DNA of 64,000 nt from GCA-002708315 sp963676635 (GCA_963676635.1 OY781105.1:2666001-2730000), one strand, 5' to 3'. Counted from the stretch's first letter, positions 1 through 9,186 are shown. A program made the numbers and translations. Notes: generated from the sequence alone by a model not told the origin.

Positions 1-1
1 A

Positions 2-436
2 CATGATGATGGTCAAAGATGGGAAGAATTGGAAAAAGCCGATATTGTACTAATTGGGGTATCAAGGACTTTTAAAACACCATTGAGCGTATATTTGGCT
101 TATAAAGGATGGTTTGTTGCTAATGTACCAATAATTCTTGATATGCCAGTACCTGAAACACTGTTTAATATTCCTCATGAAAGGGTATTTTGTCTTAATA
201 CATATGCTCACAGATTAGAAGAATTAAGAAAAGTCAGAGATGTACATCTGGGAGGAGCAACCGGCGATTATTCCAACAGAAATTATATTAAGAAAGAGCT
301 GAATTATGCCATGCGACTATTTAAACGTAATCCCAAATGGACAATAATTAATGTTACTAATAAGCCTGTTGAAGAAATCTCTGCTGAGATTCTGGAATCA
401 TTAAGAAAGAAAAAAATAATAAAAAAGTATAAATAG
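2..436 (+). CDS. Pyruvate, phosphate dikinase regulatory protein (C-terminal part, 5' truncated by window)
   Basis: This is a bifunctional serine/threonine kinase and Pi-dependent phosphorylase of the DUF299 family, which switches PPDK or PEP synthase off and on by ADP-dependent phosphorylation. The reading frame is open to the window edge. A TTG at 29 can serve as a start on paper, but the upstream codons read HDDGQRWEEL and continue the family consensus, so the true start lies outside the window. The P-loop-like segment GVSRTFKTPLS and the following segment YLAYKGWFVANVP are diagnostic. The protein ends in a lysine-rich tail. About 135-144 residues of a roughly 270-residue protein are visible. 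It is followed one base later by a pseudogene. A link to PPDK-based pyruvate/PEP metabolism follows from the family; the PPDK gene itself is not in the window. Confidence 0.88.
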   Translation, partial: HDDGQRWEELEKADIVLIGVSRTFKTPLSVYLAYKGWFVANVPIILDMPVPETLFNIPHERVFCLNTYAHRLEELRKVRDVHLGGATGDYSNRNYIKKELNYAMRLFKRNPKWTIINVTNKPVEEISAEILESLRKKKIIKKYK

Positions 437-437
437 C

Positions 438-632
438 ATGAGTAACTTCATAGCCTATAATCCTGTACGTATGCATTATGGCATTGGAGCTCCTATATCT
501 CTTGCTGATGTAGGTATCGGTAGAGATAACTTCCCGGAAATAATTAATCAAATGAATAATCATTCAGTAAATGGAAACATTATATATATGGATAGTACAG
601 ATTATGCTGAATTGGTGATATTAATGGAATAA
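438..632 (+). pseudogene. Internally deleted iron-containing alcohol dehydrogenase remnant
   Basis: This 64-codon frame looks like two distant pieces of one enzyme joined in frame. Residues 1-16 (NFIAYNPVRMHYGIG) match the usual amino terminus of group III iron-containing alcohol dehydrogenases, which read roughly F-YNPT-h-FG-G. Residues from about 17 to 64 (GAPISLADVGIG, then RDNFPEIINQM and a final ILME) resemble the carboxy terminus, where the family has a P-x-x-L-x-x-h-G-I segment and ends about 45 residues later. About 320 residues, including the NAD site and all iron ligands, would be missing. The start codon is one base after the stop of the preceding gene. The reading is inferred from family memory. 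The alternative is an unrelated small protein. No enzymatic function can remain. Confidence 0.5.
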
Positions 633-840
633 ATAAAAAACTTTAAAAAAAAAAGGCTCTGAGGGGTCTAATTTGTCTGTAAAATGGTACTAATAAGTAG
701 AAAGGTGTCTTTCTTTGGGAAAGTTATACCCTATTCTTAACATTTCTGCATAAGAGATTGTTGTTATTTTTAAATGCTAAATAGGTTACGCGAAACATTA
801 TTAAAAAATATACGTATTAGATATCTGTTTACTAAAAAAC

Positions 841-2490
841 ATGGATAAAAAGCAACATACAAGTAAGTCGGTTGAAGCACAAAATGCTATGCTAAGAAAG
901 CGTATTCTTAAGCTGGAAAGTGAAAATGCTGCTTTGCAACTAATAAATGGTTTGCCTGATAAACCAGTGACTTATTATGGCCATATCCTTGATAATGTTC
1001 CTCTTGCTATTCTTACAATTGATCTGGAGGGAAAAATGCAGATAGCAAATACATCATTTATAAAACTCTTTGATATTGATAATAAAGTTCTTAATGGCTA
1101 TACACACATATGCGATTTTAAATATTTTGATAACAATGCGTTAAAGAAGAAGATACAAAATCTTGTTAATAACCAAATTCAATTTGATCACGAGTTGAGT
1201 TTTCCCAGAGTAGGTAATAAGGATAACAGATTCAGAATACGAGGCATCACTATTATTTCCCAGGAAGAAGAAGTTATTTCCTATATGATAATAATAGGTG
1301 ATATTACAAAAAGAAAGATAGCAGAAAAGAATCTTATTGTAGCAAAAGATAAGGCTGAAGAAGCAAACATGTTAAAAACAGCTTTCCTTAGTAACTTGTC
1401 GCACGAGATACGTACCCCATTAAATCATATTCAGGGTTTCCTTGAATTATTGTTATTACAGGATGTAACTACTGAAGAGCGCAGGGAATATTCAGATATT
1501 GTAAAAAGCAGTAGTGATGTTTTGTTAAAGAGAATTGAAGACTTGATAGATATCAGTAAGATTGAAACAGGTCAGATGGATGTCAGGAAAATGAAAGTAA
1601 ATGCAATTGAATTGCTCAAAGAGATCCATGATAGCAGTGCAAAGTTTCAATTCAAGCATAAAAAACCAAATGTTGATCTCAGGTATTCTTACGATGAAAA
1701 TTATTCGAATGTAGAAATCCTGACAGATAAGGTTAAGTTGAAGAAGATAATCCACAGTTTTGTTGATAACGCATTTGTTTTCACAAAAGAAGGATATATA
1801 GAAATTGGTTTTACAATAAAAGACAATAATTCCATAAGCTTTTATGTAAAAGATACAGGAATTGGAATCGAGCCAAAATATCATGAGAGCATATTTGAAC
1901 ATTTCCGCCAGGTTGATAATTCATCAACACGATCAATAGGAGGGTCTGGACTTGGTTTAGCTATTTCCAGAGGCATGGCAACGTTACTTACTGGAAATAT
2001 AACCATGAAATCAAAAATTGGTTCGGGGTCAACATTTTTCCTCAATCTTGCAGATTCAATAGTATCTCTTAAGACAAAAACTCCTGTTCATGTAATTGAA
2101 GATAGTATCTATGACTGGAATAACACAACTATACTAATTGCAGAATATGAAGAAGTGGATTCAAATCTTAAAAAAATGATCCTTGGTAAAACAGGAGCTA
2201 AGATTATCAGGGCAAAGACTGGTGATGAGGCTATAAGGCTTTATCATGAGAATAATCCTGATATTGTTATTATTAACTATGATCTTCCGGTAATAAATGC
2301 TGCGGAATTTGCGAAAATAATAAGATCTAAAAATTCTATGATACCAATACTTGCAGAGACAGATTACCTTAGCGATAAGATTATTGAGGTCTCGCGGCAG
2401 GCAGGAATTGATAAAATTCTAACCAAACCAACACAGAAGGACACTTTGCTTAATAACATTAATGACCTGATAATCAATAGCTGGTTTTGA
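841..2490 (+). CDS. Hybrid sensor histidine kinase, PAS-HisKA-HATPase with degenerate receiver
   Basis: This is a 549-residue cytosolic sensor kinase with no membrane segment. A short coiled coil (about 10-35) leads into a PAS domain (about 45-160). The HisKA domain carries phosphoacceptor His188 in NLSHEIRTPLN. The HATPase domain has the N-box near 309, the G1 box DTGIGI and the G2 box GGSGLGLAI. The C-terminal receiver (about 430-545) keeps Thr507 and Lys529, but the phosphoacceptor Asp is replaced by Asn479 (in IIINYDLP read as DIVIINYDLP) and one of the acidic pocket residues is Tyr436 in AEYEE. The receiver therefore probably cannot take the phosphate in the normal way. No partner response regulator lies beside it. 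An ECF sigma factor gene follows after about 160 bp, but no link is shown. Confidence 0.9.
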   Translation: MDKKQHTSKSVEAQNAMLRKRILKLESENAALQLINGLPDKPVTYYGHILDNVPLAILTIDLEGKMQIANTSFIKLFDIDNKVLNGYTHICDFKYFDNNALKKKIQNLVNNQIQFDHELSFPRVGNKDNRFRIRGITIISQEEEVISYMIIIGDITKRKIAEKNLIVAKDKAEEANMLKTAFLSNLSHEIRTPLNHIQGFLELLLLQDVTTEERREYSDIVKSSSDVLLKRIEDLIDISKIETGQMDVRKMKVNAIELLKEIHDSSAKFQFKHKKPNVDLRYSYDENYSNVEILTDKVKLKKIIHSFVDNAFVFTKEGYIEIGFTIKDNNSISFYVKDTGIGIEPKYHESIFEHFRQVDNSSTRSIGGSGLGLAISRGMATLLTGNITMKSKIGSGSTFFLNLADSIVSLKTKTPVHVIEDSIYDWNNTTILIAEYEEVDSNLKKMILGKTGAKIIRAKTGDEAIRLYHENNPDIVIINYDLPVINAAEFAKIIRSKNSMIPILAETDYLSDKIIEVSRQAGIDKILTKPTQKDTLLNNINDLIINSWF

Positions 2491-2649
2491 TACATTTACT
2501 TAACATCAATTTATGTTATATAAATAGAGTGATTCATTAAAAAAAGTGCAACCATTTTTAAAAATTGAATGTCATAACTTAAAGTTTGGAGGTATTTTAT
2601 TACCTTGCCGGGTTTTTTAAGACAGGTAATCCTGAATAAAATCCCGATA

Positions 2650-3201
2650 ATGGAGTTGAATGATACCTTCATAGAAAAGTTGAAAAGAAATGACTCTAAA
2701 GCGCAAAGAGAGTTTTATAACTATTTTGCGCCCAAGATGTACGGGATTTGTCTGCGTTTTGCGTTGGTTAACGAAGATGCTGATGATATTCTTCAGGATG
2801 GCTTTATCAGGATATTTAATCATATTAATGATTTTCGCGGTGAGGGCTCTTTTGAAGGGTGGGTACGAAGGACAATAGTTAATACTGCTATTAATTATTA
2901 TAAGAAGAAAATAAAACAGGGAATTAACACAGAAATTGAACACTATCAAGGTAAATTAAAGCAAGACAGTACCGTTGTTGAAAAAATGTCGGCGGATGAA
3001 ATTTTGAATCTTATCAAAGATTTACCCAATGGCTACAGAATGGTGTTTAACCTTAACATTATAGAAGGGTACACTCATAAAGAAATTGGTAAAATGCTTG
3101 AAATATCTGAAAACACATCTAAATCACAACTTTCAAGAGCCAGAGTTTCGTTACAAAAGAAACTGGATGAACTAGACAAAAATGAAAAACTTGGAAAATA
3201 A
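2650..3201 (+). CDS. ECF-type RNA polymerase sigma factor
   Basis: This is a sigma-70 family extracytoplasmic-function sigma factor of about 183 residues. Region 2 includes FYNYFAPKMYGICLRF and DADDILQDGFIRIF, and the region 4 helix-turn-helix is at YTHKEIGKMLEISENTSKSQ. I chose the ATG at 2650 (MELNDTFIEKL), where the homology begins, over a TTG at 2605 in the same frame that adds 15 non-homologous residues. The last 20 bases overlap the next gene, which encodes a membrane protein with an anti-sigma-like amino terminus. Translational coupling of the two is therefore likely, and the pair should regulate envelope or surface genes, possibly including the T9SS protein downstream. The assignment to ECF is secure. 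The target promoters are unknown. Confidence 0.9.
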   Translation: MELNDTFIEKLKRNDSKAQREFYNYFAPKMYGICLRFALVNEDADDILQDGFIRIFNHINDFRGEGSFEGWVRRTIVNTAINYYKKKIKQGINTEIEHYQGKLKQDSTVVEKMSADEILNLIKDLPNGYRMVFNLNIIEGYTHKEIGKMLEISENTSKSQLSRARVSLQKKLDELDKNEKLGK

Positions 3202-4570
3202 TAAGCAAATAGAAGAACTTATAAGGCAAAAGTTTAGCGATTTTGCCCCTGAACCTCCAGATCATGTTTGGGAAGGTGTTCAAAAGGGAATTAATCGTGG
3301 AAATAGGTTTAGGTATCTTAACACAAGAAATGTAGCTGCATCTGTAATTGTGCTGGTACTTCTTGTTATCGGATATTTTTCTTTTCTTCCTGCCGATGAT
3401 TATTCTATTACAGAGAAGCAAAATGGTTACTTGGCAGGACAGCAAGTGGCTGTTAGCTCTGATAATATCGCAAAACCATCTAATATACAGATGAACAAGG
3501 ATGTTACTGAAAGTAATGAAACTACTTCTTTATCATTTCAACCTACAACTCAAAGTAGAGAGTTGAGTGAAGAAGTTCCGGAGAATGAAATTCACAATAT
3601 TGAAAATAGTACTAAAGAAGTATTACCAAAGAATACTAATTTCGAAAGTGCTGGTGGCAGTACAATGAATTTTGATTCAGAAACAAATTATGAAAATGAT
3701 GCTGAACTAACCCGAGAAGACTTTTATTTAACAAGTATAGTTGGTTATGAGAATCAATATAAGCTTAGTAGAAATGTGGAACATGATTTAAATTCTGTGG
3801 GGGATAAGAATTATTCTGAAGCTGCTGAAACATTAATATTGCCTGATATTACTGGACAGGATCAAGTAACAAGATGGAAAACATCCTTTTTACTTTCTCC
3901 TGAATTCTCAACAAGCTCAATTGACTCTGTCGAGGTCTTGGGAACATATTCATTTAATGTTGAGCCAACATATTATTTAAATAAGCACTGGTTTATAAGA
4001 TCAGGCATTGGCCTTTCATATGCACGCGATAGAGGTTATGCAAGAATAAACTATGTTACTAATGAGTATATGGGCTCTTATGATGATGTGTATGATGTAA
4101 CGTTTGATACTGTTTCAGGTAATGTAATTCCTGTTTATCATACAAAAAAGGTTGAGATATGGGATTCAGTACGACATGTTACTGTTTCAAGTGTTGTAAA
4201 TAAATACATGTTCCTGCAAGTTCCTTTACTTGTTGGCTATCAGTGGAAAAATAGTAATATGCCTTTGGATTTTTATGTGTTTGCAGGGCCTGCTTTTAAT
4301 TTTAAAGTATCGCAATGGATAGATAATCCTAAACCGCCAACAAATGATGCTGATATAATTAGTCTAAAAAATAATTTACCACGAAGATCAGATTTCTATA
4401 TGCAGATGTGGCTTGGTTTTGGTATGGACTATAAACTAAAAGATAATATTTCACTTACTCTGGAACCAGGTTTCAGATATTATACTAACAGTATTTATCA
4501 GAACTCTGAAATACTGCCTTCATCTTCAGGGTTTACTCTGAGAATTGGACTGAGTTACAATATCAAATAA
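3182..4570 (+). CDS. Anti-sigma-like amino terminus with inner-membrane helix and outer-membrane beta-barrel domain
   Basis: The 462-residue protein starts with a short cytosolic segment (EELIRQKFSDF, then PEPPDHVWEGV) typical of Bacteroidota proteins encoded next to ECF sigma factors. One transmembrane helix follows at about residues 48-68 (VAASVIVLVLLVIGYFSF). A polar, Ser/Thr/Asn/Glu-rich linker runs to about 230. The last 230 residues alternate in the manner of an outer-membrane beta-barrel (PorT/OmpA-like) and end in FTLRIGLSYNIK with a hydrophobic/aromatic last strand. The start overlaps the sigma gene by 20 bp. The architecture suggests a protein that could connect the two membranes and hold the sigma factor, but sigma binding is inferred only from position and the conserved amino terminus. 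A short gap of 14 bp leads to the next gene. Confidence 0.75.
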   Translation: MKNLENNKQIEELIRQKFSDFAPEPPDHVWEGVQKGINRGNRFRYLNTRNVAASVIVLVLLVIGYFSFLPADDYSITEKQNGYLAGQQVAVSSDNIAKPSNIQMNKDVTESNETTSLSFQPTTQSRELSEEVPENEIHNIENSTKEVLPKNTNFESAGGSTMNFDSETNYENDAELTREDFYLTSIVGYENQYKLSRNVEHDLNSVGDKNYSEAAETLILPDITGQDQVTRWKTSFLLSPEFSTSSIDSVEVLGTYSFNVEPTYYLNKHWFIRSGIGLSYARDRGYARINYVTNEYMGSYDDVYDVTFDTVSGNVIPVYHTKKVEIWDSVRHVTVSSVVNKYMFLQVPLLVGYQWKNSNMPLDFYVFAGPAFNFKVSQWIDNPKPPTNDADIISLKNNLPRRSDFYMQMWLGFGMDYKLKDNISLTLEPGFRYYTNSIYQNSEILPSSSGFTLRIGLSYNIK

Positions 4571-4584
4571 ATTATGAAAATCTG

Positions 4585-6147
4585 ATGAAACATATATTAC
4601 AATTTATTATCGCCTTTTCGCTGTTAACATTTATTACTTCAGGTAATGAACTGTTTTCACAATCAAAAGTTGATATGCATGAAGTGATTATCTCCGGGCA
4701 GGTAACCAGTATTCAAAAGGGAATGCCTGTTCCTGATCATAGAGTTGTTATATCGAATAGTGAGATTACCGACAAATATAGTGAATATATTCATGAGGTT
4801 TTTACGGATGATGAGGGTTATTATTACGATACAATACCAACAACATCATCTAATGGTGCTTTTGTCGTTTCTACAACAGATCAGGAAGGGAAAGCCATCG
4901 ATACTATAGTTCATTACAGATTTATTGAAAGAACAAAAAGTATATTAATTGCCAATTTTGCTATTTATTATAATGGTCATACAGAAATTGTTCAGGCGCG
5001 TTTTAAAGTCTTTCAGAAACAAAATGATGATAACCTGACCTTTAAATTTGTTGATCTGACAAAGAGTGATAATATTATAGCCCGTTTGTGGGAATTTGGT
5101 GATGGTACTACGTCCATAGAAGCAAACCCTGAACATACTTATAAGGAGTATGGATTGTTCAAAGTTAAGCTACATGTAATAGTAGAAAGTGCTGGAACTT
5201 ATTTGCAGGGCGATATTTCGAAACAAGTTTATTCTACTGATATGGAGTATTATCATATGGGAGGGCATGCTTTTTCAGTTCATTTTCCAATAGATAAAGG
5301 CTATGCTTATTTGTACTATGTAGATCAGTATGAAAAGTACATAGCCGTCGATACTTTTGCTTTTGATACTTTGGGTTATTATTATTTTTATCAGGTTCCG
5401 GAAGGGAATTATGTTGTAAAAATAGAACCACGAAAAGAATCGGAATATTATGGCGTTCTGCTTCCCACCTATTATGGTAATGAGTTTTACTGGCAGGAAG
5501 CCCAAATAATTAACCTGGGTTCTACGTCATGGGAATATGATATAAAACTTGAAGTTGCTAATGGCATTATAAATGGTAATGGTATGATAGGTGGCAATGT
5601 TAAGTATATTAATAATCAGGAAATTGGAAGGCTTGATGATAATGCTGTCGGAGTTCAGGTTTATCTGTTTGATGAATCAGACAATATGCTTACTTATAGA
5701 TACTCAAATGATCGGGGAGGGTTTGATTTCGATCAGATAAACCTTGGAGGATATTATATTTATCCAGAAGTTACAGGCATTGCTTCTGATAAAGAGTATG
5801 TACAGCTTACATTTATTGAACCTGTTGTAAATAATATTGAGATAAATATTGATTTGAATAACACTAGTGCTGTTTTCCCTGTTGCTGATAACGGCATTTC
5901 TCTTATCGGGATACCTTATCCGAATCCTGCCAGTAATTCGATTTCAGTTCCTGTTAATGAAAATACAGATGAGTTGATAGTGGAGATATTTAACTTAAAC
6001 GGACAAAGAGTTATGGAGGTTGGTAATATAAACTCTCAACAGTCTGTATTGATGTTCGATATTGAAAATCTGGAAAATGGTACTTATATTCTTAATGCTC
6101 ATAATCAAAACACCTCAACTAATTACAGGTTTGTTGTAGCAAGGTAA
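4585..6147 (+). CDS. Secreted PKD-domain protein with T9SS type A sorting domain
   Basis: The 520-residue protein has an amino-terminal signal peptide (MKHILQFIIAFSLLTFITSG). A carboxypeptidase-regulatory-like beta-sandwich seems to occupy about 30-135, and a PKD domain about 145-215 is marked by LWEFGDGTTS and PEHTYKEYGLF. Two further beta-rich segments follow. The end (YPNPASNSISVPV, then VEIFNLNGQRVMEVG and the final YRFVVAR) is a canonical type A sorting domain of the type IX secretion system, so the protein should be exported across the outer membrane and anchored or released at the cell surface. It lies 14 bp after the anti-sigma/barrel gene and is probably co-transcribed with it and the sigma factor. 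The ligand is unknown. Confidence 0.85.
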   Translation: MKHILQFIIAFSLLTFITSGNELFSQSKVDMHEVIISGQVTSIQKGMPVPDHRVVISNSEITDKYSEYIHEVFTDDEGYYYDTIPTTSSNGAFVVSTTDQEGKAIDTIVHYRFIERTKSILIANFAIYYNGHTEIVQARFKVFQKQNDDNLTFKFVDLTKSDNIIARLWEFGDGTTSIEANPEHTYKEYGLFKVKLHVIVESAGTYLQGDISKQVYSTDMEYYHMGGHAFSVHFPIDKGYAYLYYVDQYEKYIAVDTFAFDTLGYYYFYQVPEGNYVVKIEPRKESEYYGVLLPTYYGNEFYWQEAQIINLGSTSWEYDIKLEVANGIINGNGMIGGNVKYINNQEIGRLDDNAVGVQVYLFDESDNMLTYRYSNDRGGFDFDQINLGGYYIYPEVTGIASDKEYVQLTFIEPVVNNIEINIDLNNTSAVFPVADNGISLIGIPYPNPASNSISVPVNENTDELIVEIFNLNGQRVMEVGNINSQQSVLMFDIENLENGTYILNAHNQNTSTNYRFVVAR

Positions 6148-6219
6148 AAGGTAGTAAGACATAAGTTATGAACATGAGCTTTTTTTTAGTCTTTTGTTCC
6201 CACTGTTTTTTATCTCACA

Positions 6220-6672
6220 CTATCCTTTCATGTTTTCCTTTAACATTTGAATAGCTTCCTCGACAATTATTTTATGATCGAAGGCTAGTTCAGGTAAGTC
6301 ATTTACTTTAAACCATCTGGCATTTTTAGCATCATCGCCGGCTTTAATAGTTGAATCTGTTGTAGCAATTCCTAAGAATACAACAGAAATTGTTCTTCCC
6401 CTGGGGTCTCGGTTAATTGTGCTATAAGCTTTAAACTGATTTATGGGAACGTTCTTAAGGCCTGTTTCCTCAAATAGTTCCCTATCTGCTGCCTCTTCCA
6501 AAGTTTCATTCATATCCATAAATCCACCCGGAAGAGCCCATTGATTCTGAAAAGGCGGATTAAGGCGTTGTATTAGCAATATTTCACCATCCTTACAGGG
6601 TTTTCTAAGTACTATCATATCAACTGTAAGTGAGGCTCGGGGATAGCTGTAGGTATATCTCTGATCATCCAT
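6220..6672 (-). CDS. NUDIX hydrolase
   Basis: This is a 150-residue single-domain NUDIX hydrolase, which cleaves nucleoside diphosphates linked to another moiety. The NUDIX box is complete at about residues 49-71: GGFMDMNETLEEAADRELFE followed by ETGL, which contains the G-x5-E-x7-RE-x-x-EE-x-G pattern. The context around it (QNQWALPGG) and the later DDAKNARWF are typical of ADP-ribose pyrophosphatase-like members, but the substrate cannot be set from sequence. It is transcribed leftward, with the cvpA-like gene 66 bp upstream on the same strand, so the two may share a transcript. Confidence 0.9.
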   Translation of the reverse strand: MDDQRYTYSYPRASLTVDMIVLRKPCKDGEILLIQRLNPPFQNQWALPGGFMDMNETLEEAADRELFEETGLKNVPINQFKAYSTINRDPRGRTISVVFLGIATTDSTIKAGDDAKNARWFKVNDLPELAFDHKIIVEEAIQMLKENMKG

Positions 6673-6738
6673 TGTAGTATATTTTTGTAGTATTGGTGTG
6701 TAAGTTTAACTCATAAACCAGATAATAAATTATGTTGA

Positions 6739-7305
6739 TTAATAAATATCATTAACAGCATCTTTCATTTCTTCCTTATGAGGAAAATCAAAATCAAAGT
6801 TTGCTGAATTTATCCATGAAAAAAGGGCAGGGGCAATATCTTCCACTGGTTCGTAAAAGAGTGATTTTTGCTTAGCCTCTGGCTTTATAATGTAATCATT
6901 AATATGAAAATAATTGAGTACAAAGAATATAACGCTTAACAGTAGGGCGCCTTTTAGTATTCCAAAAATGGCACCTGCGAATTTGTTTAAGAAGCCAAGA
7001 AGCAGAACATCAATAAATTTTTGAACAATCTTACCTGCTGTTATTACAAGAAATATTACAACAATAAAAGTAAGGATAAAGGCAAAGACTGCAACATACT
7101 TAGGATTTATCTCAAAAAGATCGTTTAGCATTTCAGCAGCAAAATCTGAGAAATAGAAAGCCATATACAGTCCTAGCACCAGAGCTGCCAATGAAGCAAG
7201 TTCGGTTACAAATCCTTTTTTATACCCATTCCATGCAAAATACAGAAGAGGAACAATTATTATTATATCAAGCAAGTTAATAGTCATATTTTCAAAAAAT
7301 TTCAA
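6739..7305 (-). CDS. CvpA family membrane protein
   Basis: The protein has 188 residues with four predicted transmembrane helices (about 8-25, 30-50, 68-92 and 105-128), and the hallmark start NLLDIIIIVPLLYFAWNGY followed by KGF. The family is named after the colicin V production accessory protein of E. coli, and its molecular role is poorly defined. The carboxy-terminal 50 residues are polar and probably cytosolic. It sits in a leftward series of genes of mixed function, with 24 bp to the glycosyl-hydrolase-like gene upstream. Confidence 0.85.
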   Translation of the reverse strand: MKFFENMTINLLDIIIIVPLLYFAWNGYKKGFVTELASLAALVLGLYMAFYFSDFAAEMLNDLFEINPKYVAVFAFILTFIVVIFLVITAGKIVQKFIDVLLLGFLNKFAGAIFGILKGALLLSVIFFVLNYFHINDYIIKPEAKQKSLFYEPVEDIAPALFSWINSANFDFDFPHKEEMKDAVNDIY

Positions 7306-7329
7306 TAGTAACAGCTAAAATAACTCTTT

Positions 7330-9186
7330 TTATTTATCTAACATATTTATTGTTGTCCATAAAGTATTAGGAGACTTATTTTCTGCATTTAACTGCTTAA
7401 TCTGTTTTATCATATTTTCGTCAAGGTTATTATAATTGAAAAACGCTACACCATTGGCACCTCCTTTTAAGGCAGCATTAATAGCTTTATACAAGTTATT
7501 ACTATCTTTTAATGCTGGCAGATAAATTCCGCAGAATACTTTAGCACTATCACTGACTACATTAATGTCTTCTTTGATAATTTGTTCGATCCATTCTATG
7601 GGTTCATTATAGAAATTATGATAAACCATAGGGAAATAGCAATCCAACTTCCAGTTTTTCCAGTCTTGCCTTACCATACGTGATGACATTTCTGGTGTTG
7701 GAAACACATCCGCTGAAACACTTATGTTATTTTCCCATATAAAATTGCGTAAGATAGCAACCGTACTATCCAACTGTAATAATCTGAAATCTTCCCATTT
7801 ATTAATATCTCCTGTATCATTTAAAGCAAGCGGGTCTTTTCCATATTTCTTTAAAAAGAGTTCTCGCATATATGGATGATAGCCATAATCATATTCAGGA
7901 AGAACCTTGTCCTGTGTGATTCCGTACTTTGATTTTAGTCCTTCAGGGAGAAAAACATCCACATATCTGATATAGTCCATATTAATGCCGTCGATATCAT
8001 CAATGGAAATGTACTCACTAAGTTTTTGTTTTAGATAATCTTTCACTTCCGGTAATGCAGGACACATAAATTTGTAGTAATCAACGTATGCTTTTTTGTC
8101 AGCTAATGAGTATCCTTCCTGATTAACACTAAGCCATTCTTTTTGAGCATCTCCGCGATTCATTGTCCAGAACCATGCATGCACCTTTATATTATACTGA
8201 TGGGCCAGAGGAATAATTTTTTTAATATCATTGGCGCTTCCTCTGTAGAGTAGACCATGAATTCCTGCATCATCAAGTGTACGTAATGTTTTTTCCAATG
8301 AAAGTATATCGTTTATTTTCCCACCTTTCCAGACCCAATATCGTGGATAGCCATCATCTGTCCATTGTTGTATATTTTTAGGATAAATAGTGTCTTTGAA
8401 GGTCACCTTTCCCCATTTATCTGGTAAATGCATGTTAATGACACCTTGTGGCGACCATGTCCAGTTGTTTTCAGGTAGTGTACTTCCAGTTATTGTATCT
8501 TTTGTTTTATTATATTTCCCATTATAGTATTGTGCCTCCCATTGTACTCTGGAAAAATTAATTCTCCATGAATCATTGTTATCTGGTCTTTTTACTAAAG
8601 AATCCTTGTCCTTATAACAAGTCCAAGGGATTGCCAATTCAACCGTCCATTTAGTATCTTTAATTGTAGTATCGTTTATAGTTCCATAGCATTTTACAGC
8701 TTTTTTTAAACCTTCTGCATTCCAAAGTAAATCCGGATGGCCATTATCATCATATGGTTTAGGGAGAAATAAGTCAAGTATAGTCTCAAAAGCATTTATC
8801 TCAATCTCAAAATAATTTAATCCATCACCATCAGGATCAATAAACACTTCAAAATCATTATCCCGATATATAATCTGGTCATGGTTATTGAGAGTGGCCC
8901 ATATATTATCTTCTTCTATTTCAGCTGCTATGTAAAGATAATTGTTGTCCCACAGCATTTTCATTCTTGTTTGAAGATATGGTTGGGGCTTTTGCGGATG
9001 TTCGATATCATTAAAGAAATCACTCCAGGGAACAGATTTCCATACGTTGTCATAAACATCACCGTCAACAACAACATTATTAATAGTTCTGTAGCATTGA
9101 TATACTTTAATTTGCAGGTTATTTTGTGAGTGCATTATTAAGGTAAAAAAAGAACACAGGAATAATGCAATAGTATTTTTGAACAT
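7330..9186 (-). CDS. Secreted CBM9-like plus GHL10-type glycosyl-hydrolase-like protein
   Basis: About 618 residues are predicted from the ATG at 9186, which begins a clean signal peptide (MFKNTIALFLCSFFTLIMHS). The frame extends to 9237, but those 17 extra residues precede the signal peptide, so I prefer the inner start. Residues about 25-255 form a carbohydrate-binding family 9-like beta-sandwich (VVVDGDVYDNVWKSVPWSDF, NDFEVFIDPDGDG). The rest is a TIM barrel of the GHL10/DUF187 kind, with HAWFWTMNRG and the signature DGINMDYIRY. Related proteins such as DigH of E. coli act on denuded peptidoglycan strands, and others act on plant glycans, so the substrate is open. No T9SS domain is present, so a periplasmic location is more likely than the cell surface. 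Confidence 0.8.
   Translation of the reverse strand: MFKNTIALFLCSFFTLIMHSQNNLQIKVYQCYRTINNVVVDGDVYDNVWKSVPWSDFFNDIEHPQKPQPYLQTRMKMLWDNNYLYIAAEIEEDNIWATLNNHDQIIYRDNDFEVFIDPDGDGLNYFEIEINAFETILDLFLPKPYDDNGHPDLLWNAEGLKKAVKCYGTINDTTIKDTKWTVELAIPWTCYKDKDSLVKRPDNNDSWRINFSRVQWEAQYYNGKYNKTKDTITGSTLPENNWTWSPQGVINMHLPDKWGKVTFKDTIYPKNIQQWTDDGYPRYWVWKGGKINDILSLEKTLRTLDDAGIHGLLYRGSANDIKKIIPLAHQYNIKVHAWFWTMNRGDAQKEWLSVNQEGYSLADKKAYVDYYKFMCPALPEVKDYLKQKLSEYISIDDIDGINMDYIRYVDVFLPEGLKSKYGITQDKVLPEYDYGYHPYMRELFLKKYGKDPLALNDTGDINKWEDFRLLQLDSTVAILRNFIWENNISVSADVFPTPEMSSRMVRQDWKNWKLDCYFPMVYHNFYNEPIEWIEQIIKEDINVVSDSAKVFCGIYLPALKDSNNLYKAINAALKGGANGVAFFNYNNLDENMIKQIKQLNAENKSPNTLWTTINMLDK

Noticed and set aside
810..817. 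Single ATACGTAT upstream of the kinase at 841 as a member of the 22-bp family
   Set aside because: There is no second unit 22 bp away on either side, and single 8-bp matches are expected by chance.
2605..2649. TTG start extending the sigma factor by 15 residues
   Set aside because: The extra residues match nothing in the family, and an ATG starts where homology begins.
7330..9186. True GH10 xylanase
   Set aside because: The barrel has the DGINMDYIRY signature of the GHL10/DUF187 group, not GH10 catalytic motifs.
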